A stretch of 64,000 nt of DNA. Origin: Anthracocystis setariae (taxonomy: Eukaryota; Basidiomycota; Ustilaginomycetes; Ustilaginales; Ustilaginaceae). Under the pieces are notes generated by a model. That model was given only the letters and a program-made list of their open reading frames with translations, was not told where the DNA came from and did no database searches. Below, in pieces: positions 1 to 11,498 of this stretch (the stretch's first letter is position 1; each line of letters starts with the position of its first letter). The DNA is taken from positions 28,625 through 92,624 of the forward strand of contig CAKMXJ010000027.1 in NCBI GenBank assembly GCA_928724745.1, read 5' to 3'. Both the position numbers and the translations under genes were made by a program.

Positions 1-2779
1 GCCAGCGCTCTGACACCGCCAGCATGCGGTCCATGCTTTCCTGCGTGAGCTGGTAGAGCATGCTTGCATCCAGGCCGTAGTGCTGCTCTGCAGTGCTGGT
101 CAAGTGACCTGCTTGGAGATCATGCTCGTTGTCTTGATCTGTTTCCTTGCTGGACATGCTTGCAGAGCCTGGACGGATGAGCTTGCGGTCAATGGCTACT
201 GCAACCTGACGCCACATGCGCATGGTCATGCCGCTGGAGACAGAACTGATGTGCTGCTGATGGAGCGCCTGCAGCATCTTGCTGACGGTGTTGGTGTCCA
301 GCGGCTGTCCACTGTGCGTAGAAAGAAGCATGTGGCAGGCTGGGCGGGGCTTGATGATGGCATTGTGAAGCAGATGGACAAAGGGCGCCACCTGAGAGAC
401 GTAGTAGACCACCATGCAGCCAACTGCATGAGGCAGGAAGCGTGGGATGATCCTTTGCCGCCCTGAGCCCTTGTTGGTGGGCAGTGCCGTGAAGACGCTG
501 CCATCATGGACAAAGATGTTGCGTGGACCCATGAGCGTGTTGGTGTGCTGAAGCTGCATCAGTTCCGTACCTCTTGCTGGCAGACCGCTGCCCAGTTCAA
601 TGAGAACGGCAAGCAGCTTGATGAACTCGTTGTGCGTGCTGAAGTAGGACTGTGCTGCTTCTGCATCAAACTCCAGCTCTTCACTGTAGGCATCCAGCAG
701 CGGTTGCGCTGATGGGGCGTTGCCAGCAACGGCACGGCAGAGGACGGTGCTGAGGCTGCTGAGCTCTGGGGAGGCGGTGACAAAGTTGAAGCCTGGTTGC
801 ATGTTGCGGTGATCATCTTGGATGTGTTTGAGGTTGATGGCCAGCGTGGCGTCCTCTGGGAGCAGACACAGCTGACGCAGGTGACGCTCTGCCTGTTCCT
901 GTGCACCGTGCATCAGAGCTTGGAGGCGTGTGATCTGGATCTCCTCTGTTCCGTACTTGATGTGGCTGAGGTTGTGCGCCCAAGAACAGATGAATGGCGT
1001 GACTTCATCCTGAGCAAGCACCTTGCCGTAGCGGTGGAGAGACTGGAGGTGGGCGCTGGCAGAGTTGCTGTTGTGGTAGACGTTCTCCTTGAGGTGCTTG
1101 CGCATGGCCTTGTCTGTCTGAGATGGAGACATCTTCAAGAGCTGACCGTTGGTGTCATTGAAGAGGTAGTGGTGCAGCACAGCACGCATGCAGAACTCCA
1201 GGCTGGCAATGATGGAGGTGGCAGCGCTGACGGCTTTGGGCATGCCTTCCCTGTCCACACACATGTGCATGAAGAGACGCACCAGCATCAGCTCATCTGT
1301 CTGACCGTGCTTTGCTGGCCGCTGCGTGATGAGCTGGTGGGACAGGCTGAGCAGCGCTTCTTCCACTGCAAGGGTGACCTCATGAATGTGTTGCTGGTGC
1401 TCTGCAGCTGCAAGTGCACTGGTGTTGGCGCTGGCATCATTGTCATTGTCAAAGAGCGTTGACAAGTCACGCAGGTGTAGAATGGCCTCTGTGGCCTCTT
1501 CTGTGACCACCAGATGCTGCTCCTCTGTCCTGCTGCCGTGATAGTGGAGGGCCTCACCGTCCAAGGCAAGGTGTGCAAGTAGAGCAAGGACATTGCCCCA
1601 CATGTCAGCCCGCTTCTTGATGGTGGGAAGCTGGAGGTTGTAGGGCTCAGACGGCTTGTCACTGTAGGCACGGAATGTCTGCTGCATGTAGCGGCCAGAG
1701 TCCATAAAGGCCTGCATCCAATGCAGAGCAAAGGCTTTGGTCATTCTAGCCAGCCAGTGAACAAAGTCACTGTGAGCGCCGGGCCAGCTTGATGTGTCTG
1801 TGCCCAAGGCGCCAATGGCAGTCAGCGGCTTGCCTGCCCAGTAGGAGCGCCACTTGAGCTGCTTGGCCCAGGGACCAATGTTGCCGGTGCGCATGGACAT
1901 GTCCACAACAGGGTTGAGCAGACCTGCATCACGGAGAGCATCTTGATCCTGCTGGATGAATGCAGCAGCCTTGGCTTTGATGGCATTGTCCAGCTGGCGT
2001 GCATCCAAGTTGGGGTTGAGGATGGCTTGTGGAGGCGTGGGGTCCAGCTCCTTGTCCTGCACATAGACGTAGCGCTTGTTCTTGCCATGTTCCTGGATGA
2101 CCTGCAGCAGGACAGGGTGCGTAGACTTGGCTTTGACCTTCAGGTCTGCATGTTTATCCTTGAGGTGAGCGTACATTGCATTCCTGGCAAAGATGGCATA
2201 GGAGCAGTGGTTGCACTGGTAACCGTCTGTGACCACCGGCAGCTCCTTGATCTTGGGCACAGGCAGCCGATCTTGGTCCACAGTGACGTCCTTGGGAAGC
2301 GGCAGGTCAAGCTGATCAAGCATGGCCTGGATAGCACGGCGTGAAGCGTCACCAAGAGGCTGGTGATGGAAACGCTGCACGTGAGCAGTAACATCTTTGA
2401 ATGAGGGTGTTAGCGGGACTCCAAGAGTGCAGCCAATGCGCGTGCAGACAAGCAACTGCGGGTGATTGACCAAGCGGAGATAGAAGCGGCCAAGGTCAGC
2501 GCCTTGGGCAGCAGCAGCAACAGCACGGCTGTCAGCAGCTGCAACATCAGGTACAGCAGCAGCATTGGCGGCCAGCTGGTTTGCAGCAGGTAAGACAGGA
2601 CTGTGTTGGAAAAAGACACATGTATCAGAAACACGCTAATTGCTGGTGATGCGTGGGGACAGGACACAAAAGGCTTACGTTTCAAGCAAGGGAATTTCCA
2701 CTGACTCGTTGTCAAGTGCTGCGCTGATGTTGCCGTCAACTTGGCTGTTGTTGGCAGGAGGCGGTGACTGTGAAGTCAT
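1..2779 (-). CDS. C2H2 / tyrosine-recombinase-like protein, 5' part (runs off left edge)
   Basis: Join of 2679-2779 (exon 1) and 2600 down to base 1 (exon 2, open to the edge), about 900 codons with no stop in the window. Start at ATG 2777-2779. Exon 1 ends in frame on a GTAAGC donor and exon 2 resumes in frame after ACACAG. Visible features: a C2H2 finger (C163, C166, H179, H184), a largely helical middle, then residues laid out like a tyrosine recombinase: R710 in PARGTEL, K744, R831 in MWRQVAVAI, H866 and Y875 in GHLTSTAEQHYG. The H-to-Y spacing of 9 equals the W-to-Y spacing in Cre; the usual box II His is replaced by R828. Comparable regions precede RecQ-type helicase domains in some basidiomycete proteins (recalled family knowledge), so a helicase may follow to the left; this cannot be seen here. 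Function is inferred as DNA breakage and rejoining in a mobile or telomere-linked element. The open frame suggests it is not decayed. Confidence 0.8.
2601..2678 (-). other. Intron of the recombinase-like gene
   Basis: A 78-nt intron with donor GTAAGC (2678-2673) and acceptor ACACAG ending at 2601. Splicing changes the stop-terminated frame of exon 1 into the 860-codon open frame of exon 2, which is strong internal support. Confidence 0.85.
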
Positions 2780-2885
2780 GATTGGAGATGTTGAGCAGTC
2801 TGCGTTGATGATGGGCGTAGAGATTTGAGTGAGATTGGTACAGAGAGGATGAGGATGTGATGTCCTCTGCAGAACAGGCACCCAT

Positions 2886-2892
2886 CTATATA
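2886..2892 (-). promoter_or_regulatory. Putative TATA box of the recombinase-like gene
   Basis: TATATAG on the minus strand, about 110 bp upstream of the ATG at 2779. It is the only TATA-like site close to that start. Position and sequence only; no other evidence. Confidence 0.35.
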
Positions 2893-3756
2893 CCACTGGA
2901 GCCTGTCCAGCCAGCTCAGCGATGCCATTCAGTGTGCGTGACTCACAGACAATGTAGTACGGACAAAGCATGTACCTGGCAGGACAGTCTGCCAGGCAAG
3001 CGCAGTGAAAATTTTTGCACACAACGGCTGTACTTGCCCCAGCACAAACAATGGCTGACCGTGGGAACAAAGGGGATCCTTGACTGGACGCATGCTGATA
3101 GGTTGGATAGGCATGTCACGCCATGGTCAAGGACAAAGGGAGATGGTGTTGGCAATGGCATTGTGTGGTGGTGAACAAAGGGATCCAGTCCGGCCCGGTT
3201 GACAGACAAACCAACTGAGGGTCTGATCAACTGACGCACTGAAAAGCTGACGCACTGAAAAGCTGACGCGCTGATCAATAGACTTGATGGCGGTCTGACA
3301 GTCAAAGAAAATGAATGTGCTGGTCAATTGATGTGCTGGCGGTCTGACAGACGGGAAAAAGGAGACACGCTCACTGGATCTGTACTTTGGGCACGGCGCC
3401 AGTGTCAAAGTTGGATCTGTACATCAGGCACTGGACCAGTCCTCCACTTTGACCATTGCCCAGCCAATTTCCTGGCAATTTTGACGCGTCCGTTGCCCGT
3501 TGCCCGTTGCTCCTGCTAAAATCTGGCGTTTGACGTCGCTGCACTGGAGCAGTGTAAATTTGGCTGTCCATTGGGGTGACGTACAAATGGCAGGCCCCGC
3601 CATTTGGCAGGGAAATGGGCGACGGATTTGACCGTTGCGTGCAGCCGGCGCACCACGGCCTAGGGCTAGGTCTGTAGCAACTTAGCTACTTGCTATAGTG
3701 CCTTTGGCGGACGATAGACTCATCGTACCTGGCTGCCTGCCGTCAAGGTTGCCCCT
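2893..3756. other. Non-coding flank with a short tandem repeat
   Basis: No convincing gene. At 3231-3275 a 16-bp unit (CTGACGCACTGAAAAG) is repeated two and a half times, and GGTCTGACAG recurs nearby. The remaining short open frames lack codon character. Confidence 0.5.
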
Positions 3757-5502
3757 TGGCGCAGTCAACTTCCAATAGAGACACCACCTCAAACCTGTCA
3801 TTGTGCTTGCAAACCCATGGTGTATCATCAAGAATCATCATGAACCACTACGGACCAACAGAGAGGCTGCGCTTACCTGCACAGAACCATCCAAACGACG
3901 AGGCAAGAAGACCACGCCATGAAGACTGCACTTCACATTGCAAGACTTACAATGCTTTCACAAACATGTTGCCCAACAGACCTCATTGTGTATATAAGCC
4001 CCTCCTTTGTCATAACTGTTAGTGTTCTTGGAATTCATCAAATCTTTCCCCTATTTACTCTCATACTGCCTTCTCTCCAACAACTCTCAAGTAGTCATTA
4101 AGCATTCTGTCACGGGCGGTGAAGCCGAGGCGGCGGAAAACTGGCCTTCCGACCGCCCTCGGCACTGGCGCGGCCAAGGGAGCTTCAGTTGACCGCCACA
4201 GCATTCGGATGAAGGGGGTAAGCTGTCGGCAGTGCGTCGTACCAAGCATTGTCGTTACCATAGGCAGCAAAGCCGAAGCGGTGGAAAAACTGTTTTGCAG
4301 CCGCCCTCAACGCAAGTGCGGCTCAGAGAGTCTTTTTTGGCCGCTTTTGCTTATAGTGGTCGGATCGCAGCCGTTTGACGTTGCAGAGACGCTGGATCGC
4401 TACAACACCATCTTGAGGTGATCAGCAGTTGAGGGACATCATATCAGACGCTCTCAGAGGCCTGGAGGTGGCCAGCTGCTTGTACCACGGTCAGTACATG
4501 CGCACACGCAGGCCGTGCAGCTAGACAATAGGCTAGCGCCGGATCGGCCTTGCCATAGGGGCTTGGAGCGGTCATACTTAAGGCCTCCTCATCTGGCTTG
4601 TAGTGGATGAGCTCCTCATCCACTCTACTTCTTACAAATACAGTCTTCAGCTCAGTATCTCTTCTTAACGTCTTCTTCACGATCATTCCAGTAACTAGTT
4701 CAGTAAGTTGCAATACAGTAGCATTGCAGCTTCCTTGCGTGCCTCCGTTCAAGTCGGAGAACAGCTAGTCCTCGTCAGTACCTGTACCGACACTGCAGCA
4801 CATAACCGCTGCCTACAAGCTGACACCGGGACGTCAGGCCCTAAGCCGTCGCCGTAACAGCTTGGTGATCACTTGCAGTGACCATCTAACCAATCAACCC
4901 GCCTTCTGCCTCGTCAAGAGTGCTCACGAGACATTAGGCCACCACACCACCATACCGAGTATGCCGTGCTGCCTCTGAACGGAGCGCCAACATCGGTCAG
5001 TTGGTAAAAGGTCGAACGCGGTCAAGAAACCCACACTCCGCCGCCGCCGAATTGGGTGCGGCTCAATAGACCTCACCGGGCCGCCAACGTATCTGCGCAA
5101 CCCACCTTGCACCTCCCAGTTGCACAGGCGCGTAACACAAACTCAGCGGCCCAGCCCTTCAGGACCGCACCGCTCTCGAACCAAGATCGGCCTAGTTACC
5201 AGGCGCCCGACCGCTGACACATTCATAGTATTCTCACAAACAAGCTCTCACATACAAGCTTCCAACCTCTGCAAAACAACGCAAGTGTAAGAAACCCAAC
5301 ATGGGTCTTTGGAATCATAACAAAGACAACGCTTGGTTATCCTTAGACTTTCAGGATTCCTACAAAATTGCTATATGTTAGAATGCAATGTTGGGGTTGA
5401 TCACCCAAAGTACATTCCTGTAAGTCACGCTCAAAGGTCAGAACTAACCATTTGTCTTGGCCTTGCCACCAGGCCATAGTTTCACACTTCTATCCTTTCA
5501 CA
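3757..5502 (+). repeat. LTR family E, copy 1, 5'-truncated and interrupted
   Basis: Matches the complete family E solo LTR at 19899-20692 over its distal two thirds, including the TATA region (GTGTATATAAGC near 3990) and the terminal CTTTCACA at 5495-5502. It is split by an 1112-bp insertion at 4108-5219. The 5' part of the LTR is missing, so no TSD can be read. Confidence 0.75.
4108..5219. mobile_element. 1.1-kb LTR-like insertion (family J) inside LTR E
   Basis: Begins TGTCACGG and ends CTGACA, so its ends are short inverted repeats of TG...CA type. It is flanked by the 5-bp duplication CATTC (4103-4107 and 5220-5224). The paralogous E copy at 20400-20450 has the uninterrupted sequence, acting as an empty site. 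No coding potential is evident, so it is a long solo LTR or a non-autonomous element. No second copy is in the window. Orientation was not determined. Confidence 0.85.
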
Positions 5503-5761
5503 AGCCCCACCAAATGTCTTTTCAACAACAAACCTGGCACAAAGATTCTGACTACTGCAAGGCGGCTTTGCTTTGTACAATCACCCTCACCCACAAGTAA
5601 TCCTTGTTGCTCAATATTGCAGATAAGGCTCACTTAACCGTGATCTTGGTTGAGATTGCGGTGAGCTGTATGACAGTAACCAGATCTAGGAAACGCATTG
5701 CATGTGCAGGTCATGGGTTCCTGCATTGGCAATGCCACCATTGCTGATCAATATCATTGGC

Positions 5762-6126
5762 ATTGCTTATTGCAAGCCAACATGGCACTTGAATTGCCAA
5801 TAATGGGCCTGTGCAAGGTATGTTGTTGAGAAGATGTTTGGTGAAGTTCTATGTCAAAAACAACACTGCAAAACACCTTGCACAGATTCAGAGATGAAGT
5901 ACACTTTCAAAATGTGCATAAATGTTCAAAGGGTGCAAATATTACATTGTTAACCCTATCAAACAGCTCAAAAAGCAGGTATAGGCCTGTGCTGGACAAA
6001 CTTTTGTGGGACAAAAACAGCGCTACAAGGTGCCTTGCACAGATTGGGAGGTATGTTGAGCATTGAATCAGCTCGCCTACCATCACAGTAAGTGTCAATT
6101 ATACTTTTTGCTCAATCGAACAGTAT
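5762..6126 (+). repeat. Interspersed repeat family F, copy 1
   Basis: Shares long stretches with 21727-22068 and 24462-24600, including CCTTGCACAGATT, CAGCTCAAAAAGCA and TGCTCAATCGAA. The family was not identified and no ends or TSDs could be fixed. Confidence 0.6.
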
Positions 6127-6252
6127 ACAAAGGTCCAGAGGCAACCTTTGCAAAGAGGCATATCAACAGAAAAGTCCTTTATCTGCAGGTGGACCTCCTG
6201 CAGGATAGGAGAGGCCTGATGCGCACTGCCAGAGTTCTAACACAAATGCAAC

Positions 6253-7250
6253 ATGGCTCCAATGGCAAGCCTGTTGAGCAAAAAACTTCAGCACTTGGCC
6301 TGGTGCATACCAGGACATGGCTCTCTGGGTGTACTATGTTGCCAACCGCTGGTCTTTATGTGGTTCAACAACTTCCTCTGCGCTGGCAATCAAATCCAGC
6401 AAAGGTTCCACAGCTACGGTCCAGAAGCAACACCTCCCTACAACCTGAAGCCATCCACAGTGGAGAAGCGCTTGTTACGGCTGGACAGAGGTTTCCAGCC
6501 AGCGCGCCATCGGAACACTGTCCAACGGCCGCGCAGGGGAGTGGGCGTGCCGCGCAGCATAAGGCCATTAGGGGCGCGCTGCGCAGTACGCTATGAATGG
6601 AGGGGCATGCCGCGCGTTGTTTCATGAAGACAGGGGCGCGCTGTGCAGTGCTTGACACAGGGGTTCACCCCATATGATGTAAGTCAAGGTTGCGCGCAGC
6701 CTACGCGTTCCTGGAGGGGCGCGCGCTGCATGGCACGCGTGATGCCTTATAAGGTGGAAGCCGCGCGCCACCCCCCTGTTGTCTGCTTGTCAATTGTATT
6801 CTTAGTTACCTAGAGTAATAGTGAATAGCAGACCCAACGCTAGAACCGTTAACCTCAGGATTGTGCTTGGTGACTCTTGTGGCCACCACTCCCGCCACGC
6901 ACCCTCAAGCCCAAGCCTCACACACCACGTGCCGTGCCGCACAGTCAAGAGGTTGCCAGACCCTTGGCTCTTAACAGCGCTCAGATGGGTGGTCCCACCT
7001 ACTTGCACCCCTGTTCTGTCTCTACTTTGTTGGAGATCAGAACAAGTTCTTTGTTGATGGCAGGGATCTGGACAACCATCTGTCCCTGGATCATGACATC
7101 TGCGCTTTACTGTGCAAGATCAAGAACCTCTACAACACATCCTACCTGGAAATCAATGTGGATGAGGATCTGGAGCTGGGGGGGAAGGTGGCATCCCTTC
7201 TGCTTGACTTACCCTATGCTCTACTTAACGTGATTTATGTAGCACTGTGA
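6253..7250 (+). pseudogene. Unknown ORF split by a solo LTR
   Basis: The frame opened by ATG 6253 reaches 6472. Skipping the LTR and one TSD copy (6473-6981) resumes it in frame at 6982 and runs to TGA 7248-7250, giving an uninterrupted frame of about 162 codons before insertion. The C-terminal part is acidic (DEDLELGG near its end). No family recognised. It lies among transposon debris, so it is probably an element-encoded protein rather than a host gene. Confidence 0.45.
6473..6976 (+). mobile_element. Solo LTR, family B, copy 1
   Basis: 504 bp, TGTTACGG...TTAACA, with perfect 5-bp TSD GCGCT (6468-6472, 6977-6981). Contains CCTTATAAGG (near 6745) about 40 bp before GTCAATTGTATTC, the probable transcription start by analogy with family A. 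Plus is taken as sense on that basis. Confidence 0.9.
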
Positions 7251-7405
7251 ATATTTCAAAGTCAACTATCCCACCAAATATAATGGCAGTGCGCTTGTCC
7301 AACAGTGAGCAGGTTGTCATCCCTCCTTTGGGTCCCACCAATCTTGTTTGCTCACCATCACCTCTTGTACCTCCATCACCAGTATATGCGCATAAATCCG
7401 CAAGA

Positions 7406-7900
7406 TGTTAAGCGCCAAGGGTCTGACAACCTCCTGACTGTGCGGCGTGGCACGCGGTGCGCGAGGCTTGGGCTTGAGAGCGCGTGGCGGGAGTGGTGGC
7501 CACGAGAGTCACCGAGCACGATCCTGAGGTTAACGGTTCTACCGTTGGGTCTGATATTCGCTATTACTCAAGGTAACTAAGAATACATTCGACGGCGGAC
7601 AACAAGGAGGTGGCGCGCGGCTCCCACCTTATAAGGCATCACGCGTGCCACGCGCCGCGCGCCTCTTCTTGGAAACACGCGGCTCGCGCGCGGCCCCGAC
7701 TCACGACATATGGGTTGGGCCCCTGTGTCGAACGCTGCGCGGCGCGCCTCCTTCTTCAGGAAGCGACGCGCGGCGCGCTCCTCCATTCCCAGCATCCCCC
7801 GTAGCTCCCCCCTTAATGGTAACACCCCGCGTGGCACGCCCTCTCCCCAGCGCGGCCGTCGGACAGCACGCTGGCTGAGAGCCTTCGCCCAGCCGTAACA
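7406..7900 (-). mobile_element. Solo LTR, family B, copy 2
   Basis: 495 bp, read here as TGTTAAGCG...CGTAACA, with TSD CAAGA (7401-7405, 7901-7905). Very CpG-rich, so comparatively young. It lies 41 bp upstream of the transposase start at 7942. Confidence 0.9.
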
Positions 7901-8098
7901 CAAGACAACTCTGTTCCCTTGCATTTTATGCAGCTGTAACCATGACACACTCCAACTCCAAACAAAGCAAGGCTGGAAGAACGGCAATTGCTGCTGCCCA
8001 GGATGACAAGGAGGCTTGGTTCCAGCAAGCCATTGATGAGCTTTGGAGAGGGCAGTATTGCAATGCTACTCAGGATGCAGCAGCTCATGGTGTAGCAA

Positions 8099-8448
8099 TG
8101 TTATGCTCCTGGGGTCTTAGAACCTTGGAATGTAGTTGTGCATCTGTGTTGAGGCCAGGGGCATGGTACCAGGTGTTGCTCCTGGGATTGTTGCCAAGAT
8201 AGCAGAGCGGGGAGTCGGGAGAGCAAGGGAAGGTCTGTGATTTCCACCTACTAGAGTGAGTAAGCTAAAATACAATTGACATCTGAACGTGAGTTAATTA
8301 CGGGGAGGATCTTTGGTATGGCCCCCGGGAGCCCCTCCCGGGGACTACGGCAGCATCCCCCTGGACCCCAATCCACAACCTGGATTGGGAGAGCCACCTC
8401 CTGCTTGCCACACTTCTGTATTCTAGGCCGGCACTGACGTTTGTAACA
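8099..8448 (-). mobile_element. Solo LTR, family A, copy 1
   Basis: 350 bp, TGTTATGCTCC...TTGTAACA, TSD AGCAA (8094-8098, 8449-8453). Same family as the 5' LTR of the gag-bearing element at 50991. Inserted in the transposase 1 N-terminal region. Confidence 0.9.
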
Positions 8449-9072
8449 AGCAAACTCAACCTTGCAACACCAATTTTCTGGCTGTACAGACAAGAAGCAT
8501 GCTCAGGATGAGCATCATTTGCTACCACTGGCTGTTGAGGACAAGCTTGTTGAGCACACAGAAAGGTGTGCTGTCAATGGCTTTCCACTGAACCCGTCCA
8601 AGGTCTGTGACTATGCCAATTTGCTGACACGCTGCCTCCTGGATGCTCCAAGTCATGCAAAGTTGGCATCATATGGGTCAATTGCTTCCTGTATCACCAA
8701 CCAACTCTCAAGTTATCATGGAGCCATTGTTTGGAGAATGCCAGGCTGAAGGGAGCAAACAAGGACAGAATCAAACAATGGTTCACTTGATTGGCTGAGA
8801 TTGTGCCTGAGTACAACCTCGCGGCCAACCGTATCTTCAACATGGACAAAAATGGGCTTAGATTTGGTCAAGGCAGTTCTCAGTGTGTGCTTGTTCCTGA
8901 CAATGATCCAGCATCTTGCTTCATGGCACAGCCAGACTCTTGTGAGAATGCCACCATCATTGAATGCATTGGAAGCGGTGGTCAAATTCTTCCTCTGCTG
9001 GTGATCACAAAAAGCAAGATCCACACTATTGGCAAGCAGCAGCAAATGCATAGCATCCCTGCCTTGTGAGAC

Positions 9073-9392
9073 TGTTATGAATAGGAACATCGGGAGGGTT
9101 AGTGATTGGTTTTAGTATTAACATGGGCGTGGGTAGCCCCCCCAATATAGTTTCTCCCGGGGGTATCCGGGAGGCCACATAACCTCACGGCTAGATCCCA
9201 TCACACTCACGACAGGACATCGATTGTATTTTAGCTTACTCACTCTAGTAGGTGGAAATATCAGACCTTCTCCCGCTCACCCGCTCCGCTATCTTGGCAA
9301 CAATCCCGGGAGCAACACCCGGTACCACGCCCCTGGCCTCGATACAGACGCACAGCCACGTTCCGAGGTTCCCAGACCCCAGGAGCATAACA
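9073..9392 (+). mobile_element. Solo LTR, family A, copy 2
   Basis: 320 bp, TGTTATGAATAGG...GGAGCATAACA, TSD GAGAC (9068-9072, 9393-9397). It interrupts the transposase 1 core between IPAL and DFAKTPMGW. Confidence 0.92.
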
Positions 9393-9697
9393 GAGACTTT
9401 GCCAAGACTCCAATGGGCTGGACAAGCAACAAGGTTGCCCTAGAATGGGCCCAAGACATCTTCAACATCAACACAAAGCCATTTGCACCATCACAATGGC
9501 ATCTCTCGATACTTGATGGCCACAAGTTTCATGTGAGTACTGTGATGACTGCTAGTGCAGGAAGAGGTCTCTCTGGATTCTAGTCTTGTATTGAGCAGGA
9601 GTTTCTTAGGGTTAGGGTTACTATATTTGCAATTCCAACACATTTAACCAACTTTACCATTGTCAGTATGCCAACCTGACCGTTCTCCAAGCGTTCC

Positions 9698-11498
9698 ATG
9701 GCCTCCCAAGCGGCAAAGGCTGCTGATCATGACCAGCAAGAGCTCCAATTACAGCAAGCAGCTGCAGAGCTTGGCAACAGGCAATACAACAGCATTTGCA
9801 AAGCTGCCAAAGGACACAATGCTCCCAAATCAATGCTGCAGCACCGTATGGATGGCCAACTGCCAAAGAAGGGTGCACAAGCCGGCCAGCAGCATCTTAC
9901 ACCTGCCGCCAAAACAGCTCTTGTTTGTCATATCCAGCATTCTGCCTGTAGCAGATATCCTCTGGCACCCGCTTTACTCCGTGAGTATGCCAATACAATT
10001 GTTTGCCTGCTACCTGCTCAAGATCAGCTGCCCAAAGTTACTCATGGTTGGATGCAATCCTTCCTATTGCAACATCCTGAAGTCTGAGCACAATGGCCAC
10101 GCTGTCTTGACAAAGCTCGCCTCACTGGAGTCAACAATAGCATTGTAAGACAGTGGTTTGATCAGCTCGGTAGTATCATTCAGAAATACAATGTTGCTTC
10201 AACAAACATCTTTAATATGGATGAAACGAGCTTTATGATTGGACAAGGTGGTAGTGAGCAAGTGATTGTCCCTACTGGCGATCCAGCATCTTGGTTCAGG
10301 GCGCAGCCAGGAACCTGAGAGTTGGCAACAGAGATTGAATGCATTGGAAGTGGAGGTCAGGTGTTACCTCCGCTCATCATCACCAAGGGCTCACGTCATA
10401 CTGTTGGAGATCACCGCCAAATGGATGACATTCCGCCTACCTGGCATTTCACAAAGTCTCCAAACGGCTGGACAAACAACAAGATTGCCCTTGAATGGCT
10501 TGTCAACACGTTTCATCAATGCACAATGCCTTCCTCATCATCAGACTGGAGACTGCTCATATCGACAGGCATAGGTTGCATACAACGCCGAGGCTGCATG
10601 GTCTCAAAGGATCATCCCATTCCTCCTTCCTCCTCATGCAACCCACAAGATGCAGCCACTTGATGTTTTGGTCTTTGGTCCGTTAACTCATGCTTATTGG
10701 CGTTTGGTCTCAGACATGGCATTCCACATCAACACAATCGACAAAGCACAATTTGGAACACTGTATGCTAAGGCACAAAGCAAGATAGTGACAGAAGCAA
10801 GAGCCCAGAAGGCCTTCACCGACTGTGGTATCAAGCCAAGTCCTGAGCCTGAGCGGGTTTTGGTTCACCTAGCTGGTGGTCTCACAGCAGCAGCACAATC
10901 CAAAGCACAACAGCATCCTCCATTGCAGCAAAGCACAATTTCACACTCAGCCTCAGCGTTTGGCGCTGCCATTGACACACATTGGCAGCAAACCACAATT
11001 GCAGATGCCAATACCGTCAAGCAATCAATCATGCAAGCACACAAGGAATTGCAAGCTTGGATTTCTGTACTTGAAGCCAAGAACTCGGTCCTGCGTGCTC
11101 AACAGGAGCATCATTGCAAGACATTGCAAAATCTTGGAAAGAAGAAGGCGAGGGGCAATATGAGGATTCTCACAAAGGACAGGATCATCACACGCAAGGA
11201 TGCTGTGAGAGAACTGGTTGCAAAGGAACGGACAAACAGATCGCCATCAAAAGGCAAAGGTTGGCAGGAGGAGGAGGAGGAGGTAGCAACGCCAGAGGTA
11301 CTCTCTGATCACGGCAAAGCATACAGTGATGGCAAAGAAGCTCTTTTGGTGCTGTCAGTGACACCTCCTACTCATGTAATGCCTGCATTCCTGGAGGAAC
11401 TCGATGACGGCAAGCCTCTTACTGCCACCAAAGATGACAACAAGGACCCCTTTGGTTTCTTTGCATCGCTTCCAATTGCTGGTCCTTCTCATGGTTAA
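9698..11498 (+). pseudogene. pogo/Fot1-like DDE transposase 2 (degenerate)
   Basis: Starts at ATG 9698 with an N-terminal DNA-binding region (SICKAAKGHNAPKSMLQHR). A stop falls near 10085. The core FNMDETSFMIGQGGSEQVIVP follows near 10217, a stop near 10316, then WTNNKIALEWL. The second catalytic Asp segment is shortened. The C-terminal core LPPHATHKMQPLDVLVFGPL near 10640 enters the long final frame to TAA 11496-11498. Two stops and frame changes make it inactive. It sits inside transposase 1, of which it is a diverged relative. A short TTAGGGTTAGGG lies just upstream at 9606-9617. Confidence 0.75.

Noticed and set aside
80..1462. Plus-strand ORFs of 128 and 221 codons
   Set aside because: Shadows of the minus-strand recombinase-like gene, whose frame is continuous and motif-bearing.
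9606..9617. TTAGGGTTAGGG inside the pogo cluster
   Set aside because: Only two copies without the TTACAAGG octamer; chance or minor insertion, not an old chromosome end.
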